From the NCBI GenBank assembly GCA_008973525.1, contig WACJ01000129.1:558001-622000 (forward strand): 64,000 nucleotides of DNA. Direction: 5' to 3'. This document shows, piece after piece, positions 46,834 to 58,480 of the stretch. Position 1 is the first letter of the stretch. Each line of letters opens with the position of its first letter. The notes beneath the pieces were generated by a model. That model saw nothing but the letters and a program-made list of their open reading frames with translations, was not told the origin of the DNA and searched no databases. A program made the translations under genes and the position numbers. This DNA is from Stenopsyche tienmushanensis (Eukaryota; Arthropoda; Insecta; Trichoptera; Stenopsychidae).

Positions 46834-49800
46834 ATGTCTTATTCCAACAGTGAGTACCCGTCGTTCTTCGCCAAATCCGGTCTTCCTAATCGTCTTTGCG
46901 ATCGACCCTCCGCCTTATGATTCATCTCCCCCGCTGATAACTTTTCATTTAACTGGCTGCTCTTTACCATATATAGGCATAAAAGTGCACCCGTCAACTT
47001 TCATCTTCGGCTTTTCCAACAGTGATATTTCCATTTTCTATTCAATACCATCATAAATTTATGCTTTTAGATTCAGTATGTTGCTTCATAGGGCTGTATA
47101 TTTGAATTCAATTTTAAATTGTGCAGACGGTTGAGGGACTCCTTGTAAAAATCATCATATAAATATGAATTTATTCTCGACAGAAAAAATATTTTAATTA
47201 AATATCTCACATTTATTAATAATCTGTAAATATTTATTCTTAACATGATATATATATATATATCATTTTAACCTCTAAATATTTATGATAAAAAACATAA
47301 ATGATTCATTTCCGTTGTGATTCTTATAATGTTTATATAAATTTAATCGCAAATATTTTTTTCTTATTAGAATGCTACTCAATATTAGAATATTTTGCAT
47401 TTCAACAAGATTTTCTTGGGACATTGCAAACACTTCAAGTTGCAATATATTTGGAATTTTTGTAATAAAAGACACCTTTTATCAATTTGTATCATCATAA
47501 AACGTGGAGGCGTCATAACAGGTGTGCAAGAAGTTCGACGCGTCTATTTTAATTCTTGATCTATTTGATTGCGCGTTAAAAAAAAGCATCAAACGTTCCA
47601 TAATAAAAGTACTAATATGATCTCGTCCACGATGTTTTAAACCCCCATTGGTTACCATCAATTCATACGAGCAGCGGCGTCGCTGTCATTCAAGAATGTG
47701 GCAACTTGCCCAACAGTACGATAACCACTAGTATTAAACCCTCACGATTTATGTAAAGATGCACGTCAAACTCGTGATTAACATTAATTTGTTGTATTTA
47801 TCAGGTATTAGCGAGTAATCTCTCCAAAAAGTAATTGAAATCTCTTCAATGAGCTATTTTACAGTTAGTTTTCGTCATGATACGGTTCAGTAAACGTGTA
47901 GCTTTGTAATGATGTTTTTCTATCGGGGAAAGATGTCAAAAGCTGTTTTTGTTCGACAACTAAACAAATGTCATCAGTGGTCAACTCAAGGATGTCGACT
48001 CGATAAAGACGACCCCAAAAATTAAATAATCCTTGTCGAACAATCGAGGAATTATCGTTTTATAGCCGGAGATGAAAAGTTGGTGCTATAAAATAATCCT
48101 GTATATAAAATTCTGGACACGTACCTATTCCGACCCCTCGACCAACATTAACAATAAAGAATACATGGATTATTTGTGTGTGGTGGGATTTTCTGGAGTT
48201 ATTTATTACGAATTGCTCAAATCCGGTTAGACAAACTGTTACGGCGATCGTTTATTGTGAACAACTCCACCGAATGAAACAAAAGCTCATCAAAAACACC
48301 ATCTATTTTGGTCAATAACCAAGAAAGGATAACACGAGGCTGTGTAAATAAATAATAAATTTTAATAAATAAATATTTTTCGTCAGCAAAAACTTTGATT
48401 ACTTTTCGGTCTTCCTAATAATATTGATATTTTTGTGTAAACTCGTTTAGTATCATAATCAAAATAACTATTATAACAATCTTCTCGCATAAGGATATCC
48501 TGTGGTTGTTATATTTATTGTTATACTAGCACTTAATAATTATTTAAAAAATATATTGCTTCAGTCCACGTGTAGTGCATATTTCCTCTCCCCGTTCTCG
48601 CAGACCACACTTCATTCGCATAGCCAGATCAATATGCGCCAACATGGTGCATCCGCTAAACGCTTCACAGATTTAAATGCACACAAAAACGTTCACTGAG
48701 GTGCACACAACAACTCGCCAAAGTTTCATCGCATTTGGATTAATGGTAAAGGAGTGTATACGCGACAAATGAACCACAATATTCCTTGGAAATATACCGA
48801 CGCTTAGCGAATAAAAGCACTCGATGCTTATCATTTTTTATCACGTATTATTGAAAAATCATAATTTTATACGTAAAAATGACTGTGACATTGATTTTAA
48901 CTCTTTATGGACCGTAAACACATATGCTGTGTTTTTGTAAATATTTTAACTATAACAAAATCTTCTACAAAATATCAGCGAACCATAATGAGTTAATAAT
49001 CCCAGCATTGTGTAAGAAAATAAATTAAAACACTTTGCTTGCGTTTTCCCATAGATTTTTCAACAAATCCTCATATAGACGAGCATCTTAACAATCCATG
49101 GATTCTCCATGTGGCAGGGTGAGGAACACGAGGCAGTGTCTGGGACTTGCAACCCAGATGTAGGCTTAAAAGGCTCACCTTCATTGTCCGCCAAATTTAA
49201 TAGGAATCCACAAATTCGGCTTTTAATACGCATTCCATTGTAGAACTTACAGTAGATCTTGATAAGCCAAGGTCTTTTAATAGGTTGTAGAAAGATTTCC
49301 CTGGTATATCTCTCGCCTCCACTTCTACTATATAGGAATATATCTGGTCGGGATGGTGAGACCCACGTCCTCTTTGATTTTATAGTGCTTTTATGGAATA
49401 CATAAAAATATGCTTCCCGTAGCTGACACGGAACATATTTATATGCTTCCCGTACGTAATGTGTTATTTATACCTAATTTTATCAGATTTCCAAACTTAT
49501 CACACATAGATATATCATTTGAATGATTAACATCTTCAATTAAGATATTGCTTTATCGTTTGAATCTAATTTTTTAGCGGTACCATGAAATAAATTTCCT
49601 TAACTCGTAAAATCCAACCCAATTATTCCTTTAGAATCGCGCCATGCATATAAAAGCATTGTTTTTAATGCAATGATTGTTTATGGGTTGAAATAGCCTT
49701 TGTCTACGCTTTAACCATTGTTTTTTTCTTCTTCACGTTTGAATAGAAAACCCATTTCTCATCATCAGTCGCTAAATCATGAAGAAATGGACTTGATAGT

Positions 49801-52800
49801 TATTTTTCTTGCAAGATTCTACTAATGCTCTCATTTTTTTGCTTAATTTTCCAGAATACATTTATGCTGCGCTGCCGCGTACTCAACGGGGCACTCCGTT
49901 GGTCTTGGGCGGCGATCCCAAAGGAAAGAACTTCCTTTACACCAACGGGCATTCCGTGATCATTCGAAATATCGACGAGCCTGCGATCGCCGACGTTTAC
50001 ACCGAGCACTCGTGCATGGTCAACGTGGCCAAGTATTCCCCAAGCGGATTTTACATCGCATCCGGAGGTAAATATTCATAAATTATGATCGAATTCTCCA
50101 AATGGATTCATTATTTTATATTGTATAGTTTGGTTGTATTTTCGTCGAAAATGCATCGATTCAAAAATAAACCCGAACTGACACATTAAATGCTTCCGTA
50201 TTAAAGCGGCACGCATTGGACGCTTGCCAATGAATCCAGCACATCGGCATTTTCCGTATTTACTGGATATCTGTTATGAAATAACAAATGCCATACGGAA
50301 TATTATAATAATCGTGTCTCAATATTCACATTTTAACATCATCAATACATCATCGTTAAAAATAGCAAAAATTCCATCGTACAAATCGTTTATATTTGAT
50401 TATTTTATTCGCAGATGTTTCCGGCAAAGTTAGAATTTGGGACACCGTCAATAAAGAGCATATTATGAAAAACGAATTTCAACCTTTGGGTGGTCCCATT
50501 AAAGATATCGCATGGAGTGCTGATAGTCAGAGAATGTGCGTAGTTGGAGATGGACGTGAAAGGTAATGAGTTTAAATAAAACTGATGCCGTCTAAAAAAG
50601 TCTGTTTAGATTTTGTATGTAGATTGTAAATAAAAATATATCACATGTTATCTCAATATAGTAAATGTATATGCCATGATTTGCCGATTGTAAACGAACA
50701 TTTTAGATTAAATTTTGAAGGTGTAGTTATTCAATTATAAGTCTGTAGTCTGTGAGACTAATGATTAGTGATCTAGGGTCAATAACATGATGCTATGAAA
50801 ATCATGAACTTTTTGAGAAATTTTTAAAATGGGGAGGGGTTGAACCATATGAAAAAAATCTTATTAAAATCCTATTGGATTTTTTATTAATTCCTAAGAT
50901 TTCATTTTTATAGGATACAATAAGGACGCTTAAGAATATTTTATGGCATTAAGTATGGAATATAACGTCGTTCAAATGTCCACCATGGCTTTGCATGGTA
51001 GCACATATTCGGGAGGTCCAATTATCAATGAATTTATCGCATAGATCTGGCTGAATGGCATTCGTTATGCTGACTTTAAGGGCATCGTTTAGCCTTACCC
51101 TCGATTCCCCATTCTGATCCCGAGATACGGATGATTTTAGCAAAGGCCGACTTGGCCTTCAAAGTGGCATTCTTGATGCGCTCTGTAAACCTGCCCCTTT
51201 CGCCCAACATAATCCCGAGATAGGAGGAAGGATAGGGAAAATTGTTTTTAATTTTTTTTATACAATCATTGATTTTTTTATATTACATAATTTATTTCAT
51301 CATGCAATACAATTTTAGGTTCGGTCATGTCTTTATGTCAGATACGGGAACTTCCGTTGGTGAAATTAGCGGCCAAGCTAAACCTATGAATTCTGTTGAT
51401 TTCCGTCCGGCGAGACCTTTTCGCATCGTCACCGCTTCAGAGGATAACACAGTAGCCGTCTTCGAAGGCCCACCATTCAAATTCACGTGTACCAAGCAGG
51501 TAACATATTATTTATTGATTTGAATAATACACAACGATCATACAATTACTAATACATGTAATTTTATTTTAGGAGCACACTAGATTTGTGCAAGCTGTCC
51601 GTTATGCGCCCAAGGGTAATTTGTTTGCATCGGCTGGATTCGATGGAAAAATATTTTTATATGACGGATTAAGCTCTGAGCTCAAAGGTGAAGTAAGTAT
51701 ATTTTTCGTGTCTCGTTTGGCATATTTGAGACTTTTACGTAGAAGAGATCATATATTTTAATTGAGTCAACCCTTCTATAGCGTCGAAATAGGGTTCCAC
51801 GCTATAGAAATATATTTCTTTTGTCAATAGATCGGTAGCCCGTCACATAAGGGTGGCGTTTATGGATTAGCATGGTCTCCTGATGGTACACAGTTATTGA
51901 GCTGCTCTGGTGATAAAACATGTAAGCTATGGGACGTAGAAACTTCGCAAATGGTTTCCGAGTTCGTAATGGGATCCACTGTTGATGACCAACAAGTATG
52001 TCAATCGCGCTGATTTATATATTTCATATCTATCCTAAAATACATTCTTATTTGTCGCATTTTTTTTAAATTTAGGTTTCATGCTTGTGGCAAGGTCCGC
52101 ACTTGTTATCTGTATCACTCAGTGGTTTTATAAATTACCTCGATGTAAATAATCCTTCAACTCCGCTGAGAATTCTCAAGGGTCATAACAAACCCATCAC
52201 TAAGCTAGCGTTGAGTGAGGATAAAAGCTACATTTACACCGCAAGTCACGATGGTTTTGTCACCAAGTGGAATGCCCAATCTGGTACGTATTAAATTATC
52301 ATTTTATACTCTTATAATTGTTTGTTGTACTAATAATCATTTATTTTAGGAAATAATGATAGAATTGGCGGTAATGGTCATGGAAACCAAGTAAACGGTT
52401 TGGTGTCCAGTGGAGAAAGTGTCTATTCATGCGGAATAGATGATACTTTGAGAAAAGCTAGCCAGGGGACTGAAAACGTAGCTGGATCTTATGAAGGTGC
52501 TACTGTAGCATTAGGATCTCAACCTCGCGCGATGGACATATATAAAGAGAAATCTTTGACTGTCGTCGCCACCATTAAAGATGTTAGTAAAAAATGAACT
52601 CATATATCACATCCAAAAACATTCATTCATAACATGAGAATATTAATTTTTAGATAATTGTATTGTCCGGAGACAAAAAAGTATCATCTTTGGCTGTTAG
52701 CTATGAACCGAGTGCCGTTTCTGTAAATCAAACTACTGGAGATATAGCTGTTGGCGGAGCCGTCGATAACAAAGTAAGAAACCTATTTATATATATATAT

Positions 52801-54145
52801 ATACACGGAAAATGGCCCAAGCTGCATGCGGTCAGACATGTTCTGTATTGGGTTTTTAATGTCAACTTGAGAAATTTCGTCCGAGGCGGCAATGACGGCG
52901 ATTTTAAGATCATTCAGAGCATGTGGTGGATTTAAGTTTGAGAAATACAACCTCCAGTATTCACTCTCGAAACCGTCATTGATTTAATCTTTTCATAATT
53001 GATTGACATACCGAAGGTAACAACAGCCCCGTCGATAGACGTAAGCACCGCCAAAGCTAGATACATTTCAACCTCATTCCATGAATGTGCGTATTTGTGA
53101 TCATGCGAATCGTACTGGTCTCACTGTATTCTTTAGCACGGCTAGTGCTATTCTGAACATGATGTTACACAGAAGCTGAAACTCAATCAATACTTATCAA
53201 ATATCCACTTTTAATAAACAAACATAAGTTATTTTACATACCTTCACCTAAACAATTAACTAAATGAAACATAATCGCTTCATACCGCTATATTTATATT
53301 TGGATCACATTCCGTGCTGCAGAATGCATTAGCAATATAAGCACGGCATTGTAAATAAATCACTGCCCACAACATATGAATGTATACTCATCAAAGGTCT
53401 AACGAGATAGGTCTGATATATATATTTTTGTATAGGTCCACATATACACACTGGAAGGCGATAATTCGCTCAAAGCCGGCGCAGAATTGGAACACTTGGG
53501 TCCGATAACCGATTGCAAATACAGCCCCGATGGAAAATATCTCGTAGCGTGTGATGCGCATCGTAAAGTAATACCCTATTCGGTTGAAAACTACGAGGTG
53601 AGTCGACCAAAATGTAAAATTACGTGCACATACATTTGAAACATTAAGACTAACTCCATTTTATTTTTTCATGCACCCTAAATAACGTATAGACGGTAAG
53701 CAAACATTTTACTAACATTATTGTCGTCGTTTCTATTTTATGTTGTGCTTTTGATGTCGCATATAATGCTTATGTTTTAAATGTTTTGTGTGCGTGTGTG
53801 TATTTATAGTTGGCGCATAATAAAGAATGGGGATTCCATACGGCCCGCGTGAACTGCGTCGCTTGGTCCCCTGATTCTCAACGCGTCGTGAGCGGCTCTC
53901 TGGACACGTGTCTGATAGTTTGGACCCTCGCTCAACCCAACAAGCATATCATCATCAAAAGTACGGATTTTTTGAGCTGTAGTTTGTCTGCGTCGCTTGT
54001 TGATTCGGTTTATATGATTGCGTTGTTTGTTTCAGATGCTCATCCTCAGAGTCAGATTACGGCGTTGGATTGGATCGATAATGAGACGATCGTATCTGCG
54101 GGTCAAGACTGCAACACCAAACTGTGGAATGTTCCAGTAGCATAA
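46834..54145 (+). CDS. flr: flare / WDR1, actin-interacting protein 1 (AIP1)
   Basis: Twelve exons, all GT-AG with closing phases: 46834-46849, 49855-50067, 50415-50562, 51319-51499, 51573-51692, 51831-51995, 52076-52283, 52350-52582, 52654-52773, 53436-53597, 53810-53960, 54036-54145. The product is 608 aa, the length of the fly protein. It starts [18 protein letters not shown] and holds [42 protein letters not shown] and HNKEWGFH, and ends [12 protein letters not shown]. These are AIP1 signatures spread over two seven-bladed WD40 propellers. AIP1 binds actin with cofilin and promotes filament severing and disassembly in the cytoplasm. Intron 1 is 3.0 kb and exon 1 encodes only five full codons. 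Intron 2 starts at 50068. Intron 4 carries minus-strand transposase debris and intron 10 a non-LTR-like fragment. No frameshift or stop, so the gene looks functional. Confidence 0.95.
48590..48780 (+). repeat. unnamed repeat shared with 62.97-63.09 kb
   Basis: CACACAAAAACGTTCACTGA, GGTGCACACAACAAC and AAGTTTCATCGC match CACAAAAACGTGCACAGAG, GCGCACACAACTTC and AAATTTCATTC at 63010-63060. It lies in flr intron 1. Confidence 0.5.
49070..49400. repeat. possible retrotransposon debris in flr intron 1
   Basis: A stretch with more balanced composition than the surrounding intron (GATTCTCCATGTGGCAGGGT, GATGGTGAGACCCACGTCC). It may be antisense non-LTR material, but I cannot place it in a family. Confidence 0.25.
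50940..51190 (-). mobile_element. transposase C-terminal fragment in a flr intron
   Basis: A 64-codon minus-strand ORF ends in [20 protein letters not shown] and [12 protein letters not shown], matching the plus-strand fragment at 23.15-23.33 kb. It lies antisense in the 0.76-kb intron between flr exons 3 and 4. The upstream transposase part is missing. Confidence 0.55.
52795..53200. repeat. non-LTR-like repeat fragment in flr intron, copy 1
   Basis: GTCAGACATGTTCTGTATTG, GGTTTTTAATGTCAACTTGA and GGCAATGACGGCGATTT recur at 55828-55900 with moderate divergence. The minus strand can be read as short RT-like peptides, but the class is uncertain. It fills most of the intron between exons 9 and 10. 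Confidence 0.45.
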
Positions 54146-57110
54146 ATACCTAGTATTCGTTTGATTATGTATCCATTACTTTGCCTATGTGATTTTTAAT
54201 TTATTTATGGCAAGGCATATATTATTTATCTGTTTTGAGTTTATTAAATTAACAATAATTTAAAATTACCTATATATGAGTTATTTACCAAAGTTTTTAG
54301 AAAATTCAGTATTAAAAAAGTATGCAATAATTTATACGTTGAGACTGTTTAATTCATATTTTACGGTTTTTTGTTTGGATTGCTATTTCAAAATTTATAA
54401 CAAGACGTTCCCGTAAGTTATGTCATTTTTTCAATGAATTTAAAATGATATTTCTAAAATATAATTCTTAACATTTCCTTCTTCATGATGTATTTACTAC
54501 ACGCACAGCTACTGCGTCATCACATCACTATCGAATTATTCTCGATTACAGACTTCAGGGCTGCTTCATCTGCCTGGATAGATCATGAGGCTCGTTAGAA
54601 GGATAAGGGAATTGTTTTTTAGTCTTTACCGATGTAAAAACGACATAACTTATGAGAACATCTAATAGTTTTAACCAGATGGGTTCATAGTATTAATTAT
54701 TAATATCGTCCTACTTGTGTCTACGTTTCGGTTTTTTAAAATACTTTTAAGCTGATCCTTTTTTTTAACAATCTTGCCAACACTTCCTCACTGTTACTTA
54801 ATTTTTAAAATTTATTTTCTATTTAATAATTGTAAGCCGTATACAAATTCGACAGAATTATTCCCATTGTACTTACACTCTACCGACGCTGATAAAAACG
54901 GCGTTTATTGTGAAATCTTTTAATTTAATCTAGCAACGAGACGTTTATAATGTGTATTTTTTATAACTAACTTTTAGAATCATTGGGCGCGGTTTCTATA
55001 TATATATTTGATTTTGCTTGTGAAAGGCTGATGTTTAGAAGTATTAAGAGTACTAAATATATATTCTTGCATAACATAATTCATTTTGAAGCACAATAAT
55101 ATCGAATAAATCGTCAACGATGAATATGCATTATTCATATTCGCACTTTTAAGAAAATTATATTTTTATTAATCTTTTTATATATGCCTCTTTCGTCCCT
55201 TTTCTATTTACGTAAGAAGGTTTATTCAAACCGTCGTGTCTACTTTGTGTTTAGTATTTATTAAGAGATCACTTTTTACAAATAAATAATTTTATTAATT
55301 TATCATTGTAATATAAAACCTATGTTTTTATGAAGTATTCATGAACAAATATTTTTATATGTATCATTAAAGTAAGAAACGTGCAATATCATTTGTATTA
55401 TTAATTTATAACCTTTTCCAAATTGAACGCATTAAATTAATTTATTTATCCTAATTGTAAAATTGTTGAAGAAATCACATTGAAAAATATTTTTAAAAAT
55501 ACAATTTACATACATAACAGAAATATTTGATCGTCCAGTAGAAAATGTCGTTTTTTTAAATGAACGCATTCAAACAAAAAATGAATTGATTAATTTTATC
55601 AATACAATGTATTCTCTTTCAGTAGATGCAACATTGATCTATATGTTTAATAATTTTTTTATTCTAGAAGAATAAAATTCCACGGGGTTTGATATAAAAA
55701 ACACTCAGCGGCACTGAAAGTGACTCAAGCTTGAATCAAAACCGTGCGTTTTATGAAAAAATGTCATTTTATTGATTACAGAAATCTTAGTTTTTAATTA
55801 GACATGTGGATGACTGCTTGCGTGCAATCAGACACGCTCTGTATCGGGTTTTTAATGTTGACTTGAGACATTTCTTCCGAAGCGACAATGACGGCATTTG
55901 GACGGCAGAGGAATTTTTTTGTACAGTTAGACCCGGTCGAGTGCTTGTTTTCTTTCTATCTTTACCTCGGATCTTATTTCTTTATTTCTAAACTGAAATT
56001 TCCGCTTATAAACTGTTTAAACCGTTTCAGACAGTTGAAGTATAATAAAACGACATTTTCGACCGGATGATCTAATACTTGAATGTTTCAATGCAATAAT
56101 TTTGCTGTTGAATGTGAAACGCTAACGGTTTTTATATTTCCCTTAATTTTTTAGCAATAATATAAATATGTAACTGCGTGATAAATATTAATCAGTTTTT
56201 TGAAGGAAAAACATTTTTACGTGTCGACAAAAATAAAAAAACTTTTATATATTGAAAATTTGTATTACTTTAGATATATTTTCAACACATGAAACAAACC
56301 ACTCGTTGTACACATGTCACAAATAAATTGAGTATGCGGCCACATCGCATAAATCTCATATATCGCATTCACAAAATAAATTGATATTACAGTCATTTGT
56401 ATTATATTGTCCGAGTATCACAGAGAAACCAATAAATCAATCCTAAAACTAGTTAACAATTTGTATTAAATTTTTATATATGCAAAATCAATACGCCTCT
56501 TCGTTTGATTCGTCTATCGTTAACGTTATGACTAGAAAATCTCACGCTGCCCGTCGGGGCAGAAATATTAAAACACAAATTCAACTCTCTTACGGCTACG
56601 AGCAAAATAACAGTCCCAATTGTTTTTATACTCCGTAAAACTTAATGATAAAATGTTAAATTAAAACACAGCAGTGAGTAAATTGTACTATACATGTCTT
56701 TTCATCGGTTTAAATATTTAACTTAAATAAATATATATATATATTAAAAATATTGAGTATTAACTCAGTTAATATTGAACAAAATACATTTCGCTTATTA
56801 AATAGAAAGCTTTCATATTTACAATTGAGGTATGTTAAAAGAAAATTTAACGATTAAATGTGTAATTTCTGGTTTTTTTTTTTAGAATTAGACTAGAATT
56901 GATTACAGGAACTCAAATTTATCCACATTTAAAGTGCAAAAATACTTTTTTTTAATCCTAAGATCTAATTGATTTTAATTGAAATGTGTTAATACATTTA
57001 AAAAAAAACAAGGAAGACAAATAATTTAATAGTTTTGCATAAAATATAAATCTCTCTTATAATATATAATTCGTTCATTTTCGTTTTATAATGCATATTT
57101 TTGTTATTAT
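54146..57110. other. flr 3' flank and convergent intergenic region
   Basis: AT-rich. It presumably includes the flr 3' UTR. AATAAA hexamers occur near 55106 and 55283, among others, so the poly(A) site cannot be fixed. A second copy of the non-LTR-like fragment lies at 55800-55910. No gene otherwise. Confidence 0.4.
55800..55910. repeat. non-LTR-like repeat fragment, copy 2
   Basis: CAATCAGACACGCTCTGTAT, CGGGTTTTTAATGTTGACTT, GAGACATTTCTTCCGAAGCG and ACAATGACGGCATTT parallel 52825-52900 in the same orientation. Confidence 0.5.
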
Positions 57111-57111
57111 T

Positions 57112-57660
57112 GGGTGTGTGAATAAGTTCCTGCCGCTGCGCGATATACTATAATATAACAAGCGTTAGGTTAGACCCGGCCAAGCGATAACATCAACGCC
57201 AATGCGGAATATCCGTGGTTCCAAGCTTGCGCTCTGTATTTGGTGGGATCAACTGGACGTAATATATTATGAGCTGCTCCGGCTCAATCAAACCATCACG
57301 GAAGATCTCCACCGAAAGCAATTGATGCGTTTGAGCGGCCACAATATGCCCAAAGACACAACAATACGTGATACCCCACCCGTCGTACTCTCGTCGACAT
57401 TGCTCCTTCTGATTACCACTTATTTCGATCAATGACTCATGACCTGACTGAGCAGCGCTTTATTTCTTATGAAGATACCAAAAAAAATGGGTCGACCCTT
57501 GGATAGTCTCAAAAGACGTGTCGTTTTTCAACGTTGCTGCCAGAAAGATAGGCAAAAATAGTGGCTAACAATAAGCAATAATTTAATCAACATACTTTTT
57601 TATATGATAAAGTAATTATTTTTCACCAAAAAACTGCGAGAATTTATACACACACCCTAT
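57112..57660 (+). mobile_element. mariner-like element with both ends, internally deleted
   Basis: Ends are GGGTGTGTGAATAAGTTCCT on the left and, reverse-complemented on the right, AGGGTGTGTGTATAAATTCT. These are imperfect terminal inverted repeats next to TA/AT. Inside, 57202-57435 reads KLALCIWWDQLDVIYYELLR, TITEDLHRKQLMRL and, after a shift, PSDYHLF.S-like, then EQRFISYEDTKKWVDPW-like. These are the mauritiana/mellifera-type blocks after the first catalytic aspartate (CIWWD..G..YYELL). The whole N-terminal half is absent, so it is non-autonomous. Confidence 0.75.
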
Positions 57661-57744
57661 ATAAAAAATACTAATCTACACTATAAGTATAAATTAGTAT
57701 GAAATATGATGCGGCAATATTACGCAGGCAATAAAGGGACCTTG

Positions 57745-57795
57745 TCAACCATCGATCACTAATCATTAGTCTCACAGACTAAAAACTTGGAACGC
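57745..57795 (-). repeat. palindrome-bearing repeat GTCTGTGAGACTAATGATTA, copy
   Basis: The reverse complement reads AGTCTGTGAGACTAATGATT then AGTGATC, matching 50740-50775. The plus-strand fragment TGATTAGTGATCTAGGGTTA at 58223 restarts the same sequence on the other side of the mariner copy at 57940-58220. Confidence 0.6.
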
Positions 57796-57939
57796 ATTCA
57801 ACGTGTATGCATTTTCCCTGAAGCCTTCCTCAACCCGCCCCGCTCCAGTACCGTTCTAAATAAGCAAATTAGTGACCCAGGTGTGTGTACGTCAAACGTC
57901 GTCACATAATATATAGTGACAATGTAACTCGAAAATATA

Positions 57940-58220
57940 GAGTGCGTTCAAAAAGTAATGCGTCCAATGGACGTCCATCAACTTCCCAAGTTGACGAAAA
58001 TGTAATGCTTGTACATGATTGTTGGAACTCTGACTGACGGTTGAGCCTTCAATGGATGGCAGAAATTCTAAAGATGGCGATAACAACCATTTATCGCATT
58101 GTAATTGAATATTTAAACACAAAGACGCATGGAAACTTCATCAAGACAACGCATCAGCTTCGTTATCAACGATTTCGTGGTCGCACATCATTGGTTCCAT
58201 TACTTTTTGAACGCGCCCTG
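57940..58220 (+). mobile_element. MITE-like mariner deletion derivative with intact terminal repeats
   Basis: The left end GAGTGCGTTCAAAAAGTAATG (57940-57960) and right end (58198-58220) share GCGTTCAAAAAGTAATG exactly when inverted. Both are flanked by TA, as expected for mariner insertion. Inside, helix-turn-helix coding sequence (MAEILKMAITTIYRIV, LN) jumps to the second catalytic block (ETSSRQRIS in one frame; WKLHQDNA-like in another). About 281 bp remain of a roughly 1.3 kb element, so it could be mobilised only in trans. Confidence 0.75.
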
Positions 58221-58480
58221 TATGATTAGTGATCTAGGGTTAAATCTCGGGATGAACAAACATTAAGTCGACAATAAAAAAGTATAAGTGCAAATAAATA
58301 TCGAATTGTAAGTGTAAAACTGTGATGAAATTTTGGCGGTCGTTGAGAATACAATATTTTATGAATGAAATTTGCGGACTCGGAAGCTGGCAAAAATGTT
58401 TTGATTTCATTATCGGCAAAACTTCTCGACGGTTATCGAATAAATCTAAAATTAATTTAAAATCCTAAATAAAATTTGTA

